Shown here in pieces: positions 17,239-26,499 of a stretch of DNA of 64,000 nt; position 1 is the stretch's first letter, and the number at the start of each line of letters is the position of its first letter. Where the stretch lies: contig JBMNOE010000013.1 in assembly GCA_050942895.1 (NCBI GenBank), positions 1 through 64,000 of the forward strand, read 5' to 3'. The translations under genes were made by a program, and so were the position numbers. This DNA comes from JBNRMR01 sp050942895. Lineage in GTDB: Bacteria; Bacillota; Clostridia; Christensenellales; UBA1750. Below the pieces are notes generated by a model, which did not search any database, was not told the DNA's origin, and saw only the letters and a program-made list of their open reading frames with translations.

Positions 17239-20200
17239 TTAATCGCCTGCATCGCCGCTGTGCAGGGCTTGCTGTAAATCATATATCCGCGGCGAGCTCA
17301 TTACGCCCTTTTGCGCGAAGCTGTACTCATAGTTCCATAAATCCCCCGTCGAGCGCCAGCCGTCCGGCCCCTGAGAGAATGGTATGCTTGAAAGATGGTG
17401 GAGCGGGCCGAAGGTATTATTTCTGGTGCCGTAAAGCTTGATATCGATGCTATGCTCGCCGGCTTTAAGATCGCTCAGGTCAAGGGCATAGGGAGAGAAC
17501 GCAACAGGCCCTCTGTCCTTCCCGTCCACAAATACCCGCATTAGGGCGCCCCTGTAATGGGGTATCCGCAAAATGATGCCGCCATTGGTGCTTATCTTCA
17601 GATGGTATGTGAGATTGCCGCTGTAAAAGGGCAGGCTCTGATGCACCCAGTTGCCGAAATTAAGCTGGCGGACAGGGGCCGTGACCGTTTTTTTGGTTCC
17701 CTCAACTTTAACGCCAAAATCACCCAGCAGATAGCAATACTCCAAAGGATCATCCGCTCCAAAGGGCTTTTCCAGTTCAAGTATGTTCATGCCCTCCTCT
17801 ATGGGCGGCAGATTCACCCTTTTGATGGCCCTATCCACATACCAGCCGCTCACAGTCATGTCGACTTCGCTACCGTTCAGCCAAAGCCTGGTGGTGTCCG
17901 CATCCTCCAGGGCAAGCTGCGGCGCTTTCACCCTCACCCGGCTGGGTATGGCGAAGCGCAGGCGAACCACATGCTTCGCCTCCTGGCGCTCCATCTGGTA
18001 GGGCTGGGGTATTGCCCGCTTGCGCATGTAAATGCCGCAGCGCTCACGGCAGATGTTTTCAAGCCTGAGGATTTCTTCCATGGGCCTGAACGCCTCGCCG
18101 TCAAGGGAGTATTCCGCCATGTCCAAAAGCAGCACGTTCGGCTCGTCAAGGGCCACGCCGACTTTGCCGAAAATGCGCCTTGGCTCGGGCAGCTTTGCAG
18201 CGGTCTTTTCTTCGCTCTGGTTTTTGCCGGGCGCAAGCCGCAAAAGAAGGCTGTCGTGCATGTGCCACTTGCGGCTAAAAAGTGTCTTCCCATTGCTGTA
18301 GCGGGCAGGTAGAGCATTTATATCCCCGGTGAGAGTGTCGAACAGCTCCAGCTTATATTCGCCCTCAAGCTCAAACCGCAGCGTCTGCGCATCATATTCC
18401 TGGCCGACGTTGAACTTGATGCCCTGATTGGGAATGTCCGCGTCCGGGCTGGGCTGACTGCGGGTGGTGGCTATGAACAGCCATTTATCCCTTCCGTCAT
18501 CCCGAAGCTGATAGGTGAGATGCCCCGCCCTGTTCCCTCCGGGCAGGCGCGCCTCCAGAAATCGAACATCCTTGAGCCTTTCAACCAGCGCAGCGGCTTC
18601 AAAGCCCATCTTCTCGCTCCTGCCGTAAAGCTCTGCGGTTTCTTCGCTCCTTTTTGCATCCAGATATCTTGGACAGTCTCCCAAGAATATCAGCCTGCCG
18701 CCCTTTTCCCGGAAAGCATAAAGCCTTTCGAGGGTTGTTTTGCGCAGAGTTTCAAGGGCAGGGATGATAACTATATCGTAGCCCATTTCGCCAACCTCAA
18801 GGGGATTGCCCCCCTTTTCGCAGAGGGCCGGCAGCCGCGCTTCGCTTATGAAGTCAAAGTCTATCAGGCCTTTGACAAGGGCGTTTATAAGGTCGTTAAA
18901 GTTCTTTTCTATCTGAGCCGCCGCGCCGGACTGATCCCCCGGTCCGAAATGCAGCCAGTAGCTATCTATCGGGTGGATAACGCCTACCCTCACATTGGGC
19001 TTGCCTCGGGTGAGGGCTGTGTTCAGCCTGGCGAAATGATCCTCCAGAAGCCTATTTTCCTTCCACCAGGGGGCGTGGTAGTTGATTGAACCGGGGTAAT
19101 CCCTCTTGCCCTCGCCCTTCATAGTGTACCAACTGTGGTGGGGCACCCGCACAGTCACCCCCATGGCCGCCTGCCAGTCACCTTGCAGCTTAAATCCCCT
19201 AAAGTCAAAGTCCCAGCCGGAAACGCCATAGAGCTCGCTCATCATCGCCTCGCTGCCCTGCTGGCGAACGGCAGACTGGGCCTGCTTCGCCGTGGGATAT
19301 TCCAGCTTATGAAGCCCAAGGACATCTATGCCCGGCATATGAAAAGCGCGATAGCTGCGCATGGCCTCGCCGCTGCGCATGGTTTGACCCTCCAGTGAGC
19401 CTTCGCTCATAACATGGCCGGTGAACATGATGCCGTTTTCATCGCACCAGTTCCCCAGCGTGTCGCAAAAAGCGCTGACGAAGCGCTCCGCCACATGATC
19501 GTGGTAAAAGTAGCGGGGCTGCGACAGCTTCCCCTCCGGCAGATTCCAAATGATCTCAGGCAAAAAGTCCAGCACATCGCTTCCGTAGGTCTCCTTGTAT
19601 GTCCGGGGAAAGGTGTCCGTCCAGGGCAGGATCACATCTTCCTTTTCGCCTGCAAAGCTCAGTATTGTCTCGCTGGCGTATTGTGGCTCATCGGTGAACA
19701 TGGCCGGGGAAACATTTCCAAAGTATTCGCCCACCACCTCTTTATAGCGGTCATATGTAACCCTTGCAAACTCTTCAATCGCCAAGGGGTTCATTGCGTC
19801 CACATATGTCTGATTCCCCGGCACGGTGGCGTCTTGCTTTTCAAAATAGACATACCAAATGTTTTCACCCGTCTCGCCATCCTTCAACCTTTTGTATGAC
19901 CTGAGAAAATTATCCTCACCAAGGCCGATATCATAGCGGGCAATCAGTTCTCCGTCGCTCTTTCTGGGATAGCTTCCCTGGGAAAATTGAGCCGCTCCCT
20001 CTTTTCCATATTCATAGGCTGTAAAGCGCAGATATCTCCTTGTGTAGTCCGGGTTCTGCGTGACTATGCCCCCCGCCGGGCCGGAAGGATAGCGGTCCTC
20101 GTCGTAGAGCCAGGCCAGCAGCCCTTCCTTCTCGGCCTTTTCACAGCAATCCTTCACCCGCTGCATGAACTCATCCGAAAGGTAGGGGGTCACAAGGCCC

Positions 20201-20382
20201 GCCCTTGCGTGCATGTGGAAGCCGCCCATGCCCATCTCTTTGAAGATTTCAATCTGCCTGAGCAACTCCTCCTTTTGAAGGTCGCCGTTCCAGCCCCAAA
20301 AGGGCGTGCTCCTATATTCGCTGCTGGGATTTGCAAATAAATCCAAGTCCAGCTTTTCTGTGCGGTTCTTTTTAAACAGCAT
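17239..20382 (-). CDS. Large GH106-like glycoside hydrolase (putative alpha-L-rhamnosidase)
   Basis: A 1047-aa protein. The N terminus (STPFWGWNGDLQKEELLRQI, then GMGGFHMHARAGL) resembles the TIM-barrel of the GH106/alpha-rhamnosidase-like group, followed by LLAWLYDEDRYPSGPAGG. The middle has MFTDEPQYASE, a probable acidic catalytic segment. The last third (about 700-1020) looks like beta-sandwich carbohydrate-binding domains, with FGNWVHQSLPFYSGNLTYHL. No signal peptide is seen, so it is probably intracellular. GGAGGGAG precedes the ATG, and a promoter lies 39 bp upstream. The family call is by pattern only. Other unclassified large hydrolases share this layout, and the sugar specificity is not visible. 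Confidence 0.6.
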   Translation of the reverse strand: MLFKKNRTEKLDLDLFANPSSEYRSTPFWGWNGDLQKEELLRQIEIFKEMGMGGFHMHARAGLVTPYLSDEFMQRVKDCCEKAEKEGLLAWLYDEDRYPSGPAGGIVTQNPDYTRRYLRFTAYEYGKEGAAQFSQGSYPRKSDGELIARYDIGLGEDNFLRSYKRLKDGETGENIWYVYFEKQDATVPGNQTYVDAMNPLAIEEFARVTYDRYKEVVGEYFGNVSPAMFTDEPQYASETILSFAGEKEDVILPWTDTFPRTYKETYGSDVLDFLPEIIWNLPEGKLSQPRYFYHDHVAERFVSAFCDTLGNWCDENGIMFTGHVMSEGSLEGQTMRSGEAMRSYRAFHMPGIDVLGLHKLEYPTAKQAQSAVRQQGSEAMMSELYGVSGWDFDFRGFKLQGDWQAAMGVTVRVPHHSWYTMKGEGKRDYPGSINYHAPWWKENRLLEDHFARLNTALTRGKPNVRVGVIHPIDSYWLHFGPGDQSGAAAQIEKNFNDLINALVKGLIDFDFISEARLPALCEKGGNPLEVGEMGYDIVIIPALETLRKTTLERLYAFREKGGRLIFLGDCPRYLDAKRSEETAELYGRSEKMGFEAAALVERLKDVRFLEARLPGGNRAGHLTYQLRDDGRDKWLFIATTRSQPSPDADIPNQGIKFNVGQEYDAQTLRFELEGEYKLELFDTLTGDINALPARYSNGKTLFSRKWHMHDSLLLRLAPGKNQSEEKTAAKLPEPRRIFGKVGVALDEPNVLLLDMAEYSLDGEAFRPMEEILRLENICRERCGIYMRKRAIPQPYQMERQEAKHVVRLRFAIPSRVRVKAPQLALEDADTTRLWLNGSEVDMTVSGWYVDRAIKRVNLPPIEEGMNILELEKPFGADDPLEYCYLLGDFGVKVEGTKKTVTAPVRQLNFGNWVHQSLPFYSGNLTYHLKISTNGGIILRIPHYRGALMRVFVDGKDRGPVAFSPYALDLSDLKAGEHSIDIKLYGTRNNTFGPLHHLSSIPFSQGPDGWRSTGDLWNYEYSFAQKGVMSSPRIYDLQQALHSGDAGD

Positions 20383-20420
20383 AGCTTCTCCCTCCGATAT
20401 CCTGATGTTCTTATACCCCT

Positions 20421-20449
20421 ATAATATAGATATAAGCTCTTTGCCGCAA
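20421..20449 (-). promoter_or_regulatory. Promoter of the GH106-like gene
   Basis: Minus strand TTGCGG (20444-20449), 17-bp spacer, TATTAT (20421-20426), about 40 bases before the start codon. Confidence 0.5.
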
Positions 20450-20530
20450 CAATCCACCCACTAAAAACAACCGAATCATTCAAAAAGGCCTGCATAAATG
20501 AAAATGCACGGCCGTCCTTCGCTCCTTTTC

Positions 20531-20560
20531 AAAATAAAAAGAGCGGGCTTAATGCCCGCC
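20531..20560 (-). terminator. Terminator after the DUF1858 gene
   Basis: Minus strand GCGGGC / GCCCGC stem (20543-20559) with a five-base loop, followed by TCTTTTTATTTT, 25 bases past the stop. Confidence 0.8.
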
Positions 20561-20584
20561 CCTGAGTGCGCTTAAGTCTGCCGG

Positions 20585-20785
20585 TCAGTCCCCCACATGA
20601 TCGTTCAGGTCCTTTATCAGTGCGTCCACGTCAATGCCATGGACAGCGCTGGCCTGCTCAATGCTCTCGCGGGTTGCGTGGGGGCAGCCCATGCAGTGCA
20701 TTCCGTATTGCATAAAAATCCTGGCGGTGGAAGTGTCCATCCTGAGCACCTGGCTGATGCTCATCTCTTTTGTTATCTGTGCCAT
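20585..20785 (-). CDS. DUF1858 small redox-associated protein
   Basis: A 66-aa protein of the DUF1858 type (the hybrid-cluster-protein-associated disulfide domain family). It has the pattern MSISQVLRMD, then GMHCMGCPHATRESIEQA with the CxxC pair at Cys31 and Cys34, then a C-terminal helix. Stand-alone copies of this domain are common in anaerobes. A role in redox or metal-cluster chemistry is assumed for the family but unproven. It lies 71 bases after the VanW gene on the same strand, with its own terminator downstream. Confidence 0.85.
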   Translation of the reverse strand: MAQITKEMSISQVLRMDTSTARIFMQYGMHCMGCPHATRESIEQASAVHGIDVDALIKDLNDHVGD

Positions 20786-20856
20786 ATATATCCCTCCAAA
20801 GTTGATTGCTGTTTTTATTATTGCCTTTCAGCCGTTGTTTAAACCCTTTGTTAACC

Positions 20857-22437
20857 TTAATTCTGTATCCGGCTGGGATCCCTGAAGACCACCTTGCCGT
20901 CGATTATATCGTATAGCATCTCGTCTCTGCTCATGGAACCAACGGTGATCTTGCTGGCGATCGCCCTGTAAGTGCTGTTATATGCCAGCTTTTCCTCCAC
21001 CAGCTTTCCCTCCTCGTCGAAGAACTGCAGGTATGTGTGCCACCTTGATCCCGCGCGGCCATTGCGTTCCACGATGATATCATCGGTATACATGCTGTCG
21101 TCGAATGTGTAGCGGTCATCCGGCTGGGCGATGTCCTCGTACTTTTCAGCCCTGAGATCCACCCTCAATGAGGGATCGTATATGGGCACGCCGTAAACCT
21201 GCACTGTGAGCTTCCGGTTGGACCAGTCAAAGGAGGCGGTCATGTAGACGGTGCTTCCGCTGTTGTTGGTGAACACAAGGTCAGATGAGGGCCAGTCCAC
21301 CATGGCGTCCATCCCCGCGGCAATATAGTCGCTGGGCCAGGAATGAGGATTGCGCACGTCTATCTGCAGCCCCGCGCGGATAATCGCATTGAAAACGGTG
21401 CTTGAAACCTGGCATATTCCCCCGCCGATATCCTCCGCGCTAACCCCGTTAAGTATCACCCCCGCTGACTGATAGCCTTTTGCGGCCGTCCTCTCGCCGG
21501 TGGTTTCGTTGAAGGAAACCTTTTGGCCCGGGGCAATTGAAAGACCGTTGAACTGCTGCAAAGCAAGGTCTATATTGTTGTTCCTTGCGGTGTCTTTCTT
21601 TGCGATGGTGGAAAACTCCGCCATCAGCGTGTATTTCCCCGCAACTTCATCGGCGGAAGTCTCGGGCATAACTTCTTTCATCTTTATATTAATCGGCACA
21701 TGGGTGTTCCCTGCCGCCACCGCCTGCTTAATATCGTTTTCAAGGGCAACCTCGTCCACCTGAAGGCCCGGCGTTCCCTCCGCAAATACGAAGCCTTCCT
21801 CCGGGCTAAAGCCGCTCACGCTCGGCTCCACAGGAGCTGTTCCCGCCTGAGAATTGATCGCCTGGGCGATCATTTCGATATTTAAAAACTCTACGCTCTG
21901 GGTGATCTCAAAGTCCAGAGGCTGAGTCTTAAGCCTTTCGATAACGGCCCTGTCCTCCTCATCATTTCCTGTGCGTCCAAGAGCATACGCATCTTCGATC
22001 ACTTCATCTAAGTTCCAGGAAAAGCCGATCAGCCCGTCGTCGCCTAAGGTATAGGAATAATCGTTATATCTAAGGGTTAAAGAGCCTGCCTTGTCCCTGA
22101 GGCTCTCCTCAAGAAAAGCCCTGGCCTGCTCCTTTGTCTGCCCCTCCACAACAACCCCGCCGATGCTTATGCCTGAAAAAAATTTGTTTGGCGCTGCCAG
22201 AGGCTGGGTGTCATGGCCCTGGGGAGTCGGGCTGGGATCCGCCGCCACGCCCGGCAAATCATCCCCTCCGGACGGCTGCCCCGACGATGGAACTGCCGGA
22301 CCCTGTCCCTGTGGGCCTATCGTCGCGAAGTGCATTATGGAAAAAATCAGTGCCAGCGCAAGCAAAGCTCCCGCCAACAGAAACATCATATTGGAAAGCT
22401 TTCTATTGCTTATTTTTTCGTCTCCTACATAGAACAT
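20857..22437 (-). CDS. VanW-family cell-envelope protein
   Basis: A 526-aa protein. The N terminus is cytoplasmic and short, followed by one membrane span (about 15-38) and a Pro/Ser/Gly-rich linker. Next come peptidoglycan-binding-4-like segments (about 80-290), and then the VanW domain (about 300-430) with the signature INGGGICQVSST-like block IGGGICQVSSTVFNA and RNPHSWPSDYI. VanW proteins accompany some glycopeptide-resistance clusters, but are also widespread without any resistance genes, as here. The biochemical role is not known; it probably sits outside the membrane, bound to the wall. The ATG at 22437 has only a weak GAGAG site. A 171-bp gap without a gene separates it from ribU. Confidence 0.9.
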   Translation of the reverse strand: MFYVGDEKISNRKLSNMMFLLAGALLALALIFSIMHFATIGPQGQGPAVPSSGQPSGGDDLPGVAADPSPTPQGHDTQPLAAPNKFFSGISIGGVVVEGQTKEQARAFLEESLRDKAGSLTLRYNDYSYTLGDDGLIGFSWNLDEVIEDAYALGRTGNDEEDRAVIERLKTQPLDFEITQSVEFLNIEMIAQAINSQAGTAPVEPSVSGFSPEEGFVFAEGTPGLQVDEVALENDIKQAVAAGNTHVPINIKMKEVMPETSADEVAGKYTLMAEFSTIAKKDTARNNNIDLALQQFNGLSIAPGQKVSFNETTGERTAAKGYQSAGVILNGVSAEDIGGGICQVSSTVFNAIIRAGLQIDVRNPHSWPSDYIAAGMDAMVDWPSSDLVFTNNSGSTVYMTASFDWSNRKLTVQVYGVPIYDPSLRVDLRAEKYEDIAQPDDRYTFDDSMYTDDIIVERNGRAGSRWHTYLQFFDEEGKLVEEKLAYNSTYRAIASKITVGSMSRDEMLYDIIDGKVVFRDPSRIQN

Positions 22438-22608
22438 CTACACAACTCTCTTCAAGAATTAATAAAAAATAGTTGAACAGCAAAATGGTAAAAAATTAAA
22501 ATTGCGCCAAATCCCAAGCCGTCAAAAGCAGCTTGCATCTATCTATAATATAAACGACCATGCGGCCTGCCGGGTTCCCTGTTTTCTTGCCTTAACTGGA
22601 GCTTTCGG

Positions 22609-23160
22609 TCACTTTCTTTCAAGCTTGAACACATGCCTTGATAAGGGCTTGTAGAGTACGAAGGTTATAACCGAGGTGATAAGCCCCTTCAAAAGGTTAA
22701 ACGGAACGAAGACCGTGAAGATCATATCCACCACTATCTGTCTGGGCACCCTCATGAAAATGGGCGTAATCAGCAGATTGGCCAGCACCATCAATGCCGT
22801 CATCACCAGCGTGGCGGCTATAAGGGCTATGATCGCACCTTTTCTTGTCCTGTTCTTTCGGTATATCCCTCCGGCCACAAGGCAAAGGGCGCCCGAAGCT
22901 ATGATGTGCATCAAAATGCCGTAAAGCCCGCTGTGAGCGCTCACCGTGAAGCCCTGTATGAGGGACACGACGACCGTCATCAAAAGGCCGGCCAACGGCC
23001 CGAAGGCAAAGGTTCCCAGCATTATCGGTATATCGCCCGCGTCAAACTCGAGAAACGCCGCTGCGGGAAACAATGGGAAGCGCACAAACATCACAAGGAC
23101 TATGGACACTGCGGAGAGCATCGAAAAGATTACGAGCTTCCTCACGGTCATATTCTTCAT
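22609..23160 (-). CDS. ribU: RibU-type ECF transporter S component (riboflavin uptake)
   Basis: Substrate-binding membrane subunit of an energy-coupling-factor importer; RibU binds riboflavin. The 183-aa length and six predicted spans fit. The segment FLEFDAGDIPIMLGTFAFGPLAGLL is characteristic of RibU, and VPFNLLKGLITSVITFVLYKPL near the C terminus is typical. The shared EcfA/EcfT module is not in the window, as expected for a group II system. It follows the rubredoxin gene by 45 bases on the same strand, so co-transcription is likely, a sensible pairing of flavin supply and redox metabolism. No FMN riboswitch motif was seen upstream. Confidence 0.85.
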   Translation of the reverse strand: MKNMTVRKLVIFSMLSAVSIVLVMFVRFPLFPAAAFLEFDAGDIPIMLGTFAFGPLAGLLMTVVVSLIQGFTVSAHSGLYGILMHIIASGALCLVAGGIYRKNRTRKGAIIALIAATLVMTALMVLANLLITPIFMRVPRQIVVDMIFTVFVPFNLLKGLITSVITFVLYKPLSRHVFKLERK

Positions 23161-23205
23161 TCCTGATTTCCTTTCCTCATCCTCGCATTTGCAAGCCCTT
23201 AAGGC

Positions 23206-23343
23206 TTACTCTTCTTCGTCGAACATGTCCTTGCCAACGCCGCAAAGGGGGCAGGTGTAATCATCGGGAACATCTTCCCACTTGACGCCCTCTTCTTCCT
23301 CGTCGTAGACATAACCGCAGACCTGGCACACATACTTCTTCAT
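23206..23343 (-). CDS. Short rubredoxin
   Basis: A 45-aa iron protein that carries single electrons in anaerobes, for example to oxygen- or peroxide-reducing enzymes. Four Cys ligands form the two knuckles VCQVCGY (Cys6, Cys9) and CPLCGVGKDMF (Cys31, Cys34). The loop between the knuckles is about eight residues shorter than in classical 52-54 aa rubredoxins and is rich in Glu. AGGAGG lies seven bases before the ATG. It is immediately upstream of ribU. No rubrerythrin or flavodiiron partner is adjacent. Confidence 0.93.
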   Translation of the reverse strand: MKKYVCQVCGYVYDEEEEGVKWEDVPDDYTCPLCGVGKDMFDEEE

Positions 23344-23518
23344 TGTTTTATCCTCCTTTGTTTTTGTTTTATCCAACTTTCACAGCGCTTGATGCGAAGG
23401 AGCGCCTCGTCCGGCTTGCGGCTTTCAGGGAATTATGCCCATAAAACCGCCGCTTTCAAACGCAAGAAAATTATACCACAATATGCGGGCTTATAGCAAT
23501 ACGCTTTAGGCTCGTATG

Positions 23519-23547
23519 TTGCCCGCACCGCTTTGCTGTGATAAAAT
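23519..23547 (+). promoter_or_regulatory. Promoter for the PaaK-like gene and dnaX
   Basis: TTGCCC (23519-23524), 17-bp spacer, TAAAAT (23542-23547), 40 bases before the start codon. It would drive both plus-strand genes, since dnaX begins 32 bases after the first. Confidence 0.5.
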
Positions 23548-23587
23548 AAAAGGGTAAGCAATCAGGCAACCGATCGGAGGATTTTTC

Positions 23588-24745
23588 GTGGCTGAACCCA
23601 ATGGCGGCCTTTCAACCGGCCAAAAAAGCTTTGCCCGCAGGGATGATATAAGGCAGAATTTTGATTCCATCGCAGCGGCGCTAAAGCTGACCGCAAAGAA
23701 TATAAACGATTTTACCGGCGAAAGATCCAACGCCGGGCGGAGTCTTCGCGGCCACATTCCCGTGCTTTCGGGGGGGATCTGCGGCAAGCCCCTTCCCTTT
23801 TTGCACCAAAAGAATGCGGCAAAGCGCTTTTTGAATGGGCTGCTCTCCCTTTTCAATGATGACGACATGGCCGCTTTTGCAAAAGGCGGCGGAACATGGG
23901 CAGTGCTTGCCCCCGCCGGGCGCTTCGATTTCCCGTCGCAAATGCTGCGCGCCCGCTTTTCGCTGCCCTGGAACCAAAAAAAAATGAACATTGTCAGTCT
24001 CAACAGGCCCATGGGAAAGGTGGTCTCCCATCTGAACGAGCTTTCACCCGCAGCCATCATCGCATATCCTTCGGTTCTTCTGCGCCTAGCGAAGGAGTCC
24101 GAAGAAAAGCGGCTCAATTTCTCTCCGGCGTTCATAATAAGCTGGGGAGAGCTTCTTTCCCCGAGGGAATGGCAATATATCTCCCGTGCATTTGGCTGTC
24201 CATTAAGGGATGTCTACATCAGCGCAGAGGGCGCTTTTGCGGCCAAATGCGACCATGGCAGCTTCCACGCCCTTGGCGGCTGTGACCTTGCCCCTTCTGC
24301 GGACGGCCGGCTCCTTCTTTCCGCCGATATTAACAAAGCGCTTTATTTGTCAGACTATGCTACAGGCGACATGGCCAAGGCAGCAGCGGACTGCGGCTGC
24401 GGCAATAAAGATGGCTTTATCCTCTATGGCAAAGAGGATGACTTCATCCGCATTTTCGGCAAAACCATCGCTCCCCAGGCGCTTTCAGATGTCATGGACC
24501 GGCTTGAGCCTGAGGGAGCAAAAAAAGTTGAGCGATATCAGATAACCCAGGCTGATGACCACACTTTGGCCGTCGCCCTTTCCTGCCCGGAAGGGGAACG
24601 AGTCCTGCTTTTTAAAAAAGCGATGGCCGCTCTTGACGGCCTTCTTGAAGGCATGGGCATCGAAGGTGTGCGCATCGCCCTCAGCGGCCAACCCCCCGCC
24701 CCGCACAAGCGCAGCGGCAAGTTCAGGAAGGTTATCGGCAGATGA
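23588..24745 (+). CDS. PaaK-like adenylate-forming enzyme, divergent
   Basis: A 385-aa member of the ANL adenylating superfamily, closest in layout to phenylacetate-CoA ligase and coenzyme F390 synthetase. Kept motifs are ISAEGAF (the acidic A5-like block), YATGDMAK, GKEDDFIRIFGKTIAPQ and a final GKFRKVIGR with the catalytic-type Lys. The Ser/Thr-rich phosphate loop, normally SSGTTGKP, reads LSGGICGKP (residues 60-68), so ATP binding may be altered. It is about 45 aa shorter than PaaK. GGAGG precedes the start. Substrate unknown. It is immediately upstream of dnaX, probably by chance, with shared transcription. Confidence 0.7.
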   Translation: MAEPNGGLSTGQKSFARRDDIRQNFDSIAAALKLTAKNINDFTGERSNAGRSLRGHIPVLSGGICGKPLPFLHQKNAAKRFLNGLLSLFNDDDMAAFAKGGGTWAVLAPAGRFDFPSQMLRARFSLPWNQKKMNIVSLNRPMGKVVSHLNELSPAAIIAYPSVLLRLAKESEEKRLNFSPAFIISWGELLSPREWQYISRAFGCPLRDVYISAEGAFAAKCDHGSFHALGGCDLAPSADGRLLLSADINKALYLSDYATGDMAKAAADCGCGNKDGFILYGKEDDFIRIFGKTIAPQALSDVMDRLEPEGAKKVERYQITQADDHTLAVALSCPEGERVLLFKKAMAALDGLLEGMGIEGVRIALSGQPPAPHKRSGKFRKVIGR

Positions 24746-24777
24746 GAACAAGAGGTAAAAAACGAAGGAGGTAGGCA

Positions 24778-26457
24778 TTGTTTCAGGCATTATACAGGCA
24801 GCTTCGCCCAAGAACATTTGACGAGATAATGGAGCAGGACGCAATCGTCCAGACCCTTAAAAACCAGATAATCTCCGGCAGGATCAGCCATGCATATCTC
24901 TTTTGCGGCACCCGCGGCACCGGCAAAACCAGCACCGCTAAGGTCTTTGCCCGAGCGCTCACCTGCCTTGAGCCCATCGGCGCTGAAGCCTGTGAGAAGT
25001 GTTCCGCCTGTCTCGCATCCCGGGATGATGCCACCGTGGACATCATCGAGATGGACGCCGCCTCCAACCGCGGCATAAACGACATCCGAAGCCTGCGCGA
25101 CGGCGTCAGCTACCCCCCGCAGATGGGCAAACGCAAGATATACATAATCGACGAGGTTCACGCCCTTTCTCAGGACGCCTTTAACGCTCTTTTGAAAACC
25201 CTGGAGGAGCCCCCTGTTCATGTCGTGTTCATATTGGCCACCACAGAACCGCAAAAGCTTCCCGCCACAATACTTTCAAGATGTCAGCGCTTCGATTTCA
25301 GGCGCATTCCCGTTGGGGGAATCGCCCGGCATTTAAAGCTTGCCTGCGAAACCGCCAAAGCCACATATGAGGAGGACGCGCTGCTCTTTCTGGCGCGGGC
25401 GGCGGAGGGCTCCATCCGCGACGGGCTGAGCCTGCTGGATCTTTGCATTTCAACCGGCCGGGGAAATGTGACTGTCGAGGTCATAAAAACCTGCCTTGGC
25501 GCATCCGGTCGGGAGTTCATGTTCGAGTTTGCCGGGGCCTGCGCCCAAAGCGATGTGGCCAGATGCATAGTCCTCATAGACGAGCTTCTATTAAGCGGCA
25601 GGGAGATCGCCGTTTTTGTCCGCGAGCTGTCCGACCACATGCGAAACCTTATGGTGGCCGCCACCTGCGGGGATAACACTGCCGATATTTTGGACATCTC
25701 CACCCAGGACGCCCAAAGGCTGCGGGCCCAAGCCGAGGAGATGGGCCAAGAGCGCGCCCTTCGTGCAATGGAGCTTCTGTCCGAAATGGAGGGGGATTTG
25801 CGCCTTTCCTCCCAGTCGCGGGTGCTGCTGGAGCTTGCGGTGGTTAAAATCTGCATGCCGCAAACGCAAACCTCCTTCGAGGCCCTGCTGGAGAGGATAT
25901 CGCGCCTTGAAAAAGCGGTGAAGGAGGGGGCTTTCGCTCCCGCGGCGGAGCCTGCAAAGACATCTGCGCGCAAGCAGGCGGAAAGAGCCCTGGATGAAAA
26001 AACCCAAGATTCAAAAATGGCTCAGGGTCCGCAAAAAGGCGCCGCTCAAAAGCCGGACGCAGCCCTTGGGAACATCTGGAAGGAGGTTCTGGCCATGCTC
26101 AAAAAGGACAAGATCCGCCTTTTCGTATCGCTGAATAGGGCCGGCCTTGCGGGTTTCAGGGGAGATGTCGCCGTCATCAACTTCCCCCGGGATCAAGCCA
26201 TACACATGGTTCCCTGCCAAAAGGATGAAAATAAAAGCGCGATTGAGGCCGCTTTTTCCCAGGTGACGGGAAGGACCGTCTATGTTGACTTCACCTCGGG
26301 CGATAGCTTAGCCGCCGCAAAAGGCGCTCAAGTCTCTGCGCCCGCAGGAGCTGACAGGGCCGCAAAAGCCGCAAAAGACTCAGACGAATCGAAAACGCTG
26401 GAGGCCGCCGTCATCAGCGCTTTCGGCGCGGACATAGTCGAGATCGTGGATGAATAA
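24778..26457 (+). CDS. dnaX: DNA polymerase III subunits gamma and tau
   Basis: ATPase of the replicative clamp loader; tau also tethers polymerase cores and the helicase. The 559-aa product begins ALYRQLRPRTFDEIMEQ. It has Walker A GTRGTGKTS near residue 45, a four-Cys zinc module (CLEPIGAEACEKCSAC), Walker B-like IIDEVHALS, and sensor TILSRCQRFDF. The region beyond about residue 370 is Ala/Lys-rich and less conserved, as in tau. Translation starts with TTG at 24778, supported by AAGGAGG seven bases upstream and the conserved N terminus. The usual partners ybaB and recR do not follow; the next genes are convergent. Confidence 0.96.
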   Translation: MFQALYRQLRPRTFDEIMEQDAIVQTLKNQIISGRISHAYLFCGTRGTGKTSTAKVFARALTCLEPIGAEACEKCSACLASRDDATVDIIEMDAASNRGINDIRSLRDGVSYPPQMGKRKIYIIDEVHALSQDAFNALLKTLEEPPVHVVFILATTEPQKLPATILSRCQRFDFRRIPVGGIARHLKLACETAKATYEEDALLFLARAAEGSIRDGLSLLDLCISTGRGNVTVEVIKTCLGASGREFMFEFAGACAQSDVARCIVLIDELLLSGREIAVFVRELSDHMRNLMVAATCGDNTADILDISTQDAQRLRAQAEEMGQERALRAMELLSEMEGDLRLSSQSRVLLELAVVKICMPQTQTSFEALLERISRLEKAVKEGAFAPAAEPAKTSARKQAERALDEKTQDSKMAQGPQKGAAQKPDAALGNIWKEVLAMLKKDKIRLFVSLNRAGLAGFRGDVAVINFPRDQAIHMVPCQKDENKSAIEAAFSQVTGRTVYVDFTSGDSLAAAKGAQVSAPAGADRAAKAAKDSDESKTLEAAVISAFGADIVEIVDE

Positions 26458-26499
26458 AGCCCGAATACTCTCCCATTATTAAGCGTTTATTCAGCAAAA

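Noticed and set aside
20857..22437. Vancomycin-resistance cluster because of VanW
   Set aside because: No vanA/B-type ligase, vanH, vanX or VanRS genes are nearby. VanW proteins are common in Bacillota without resistance.
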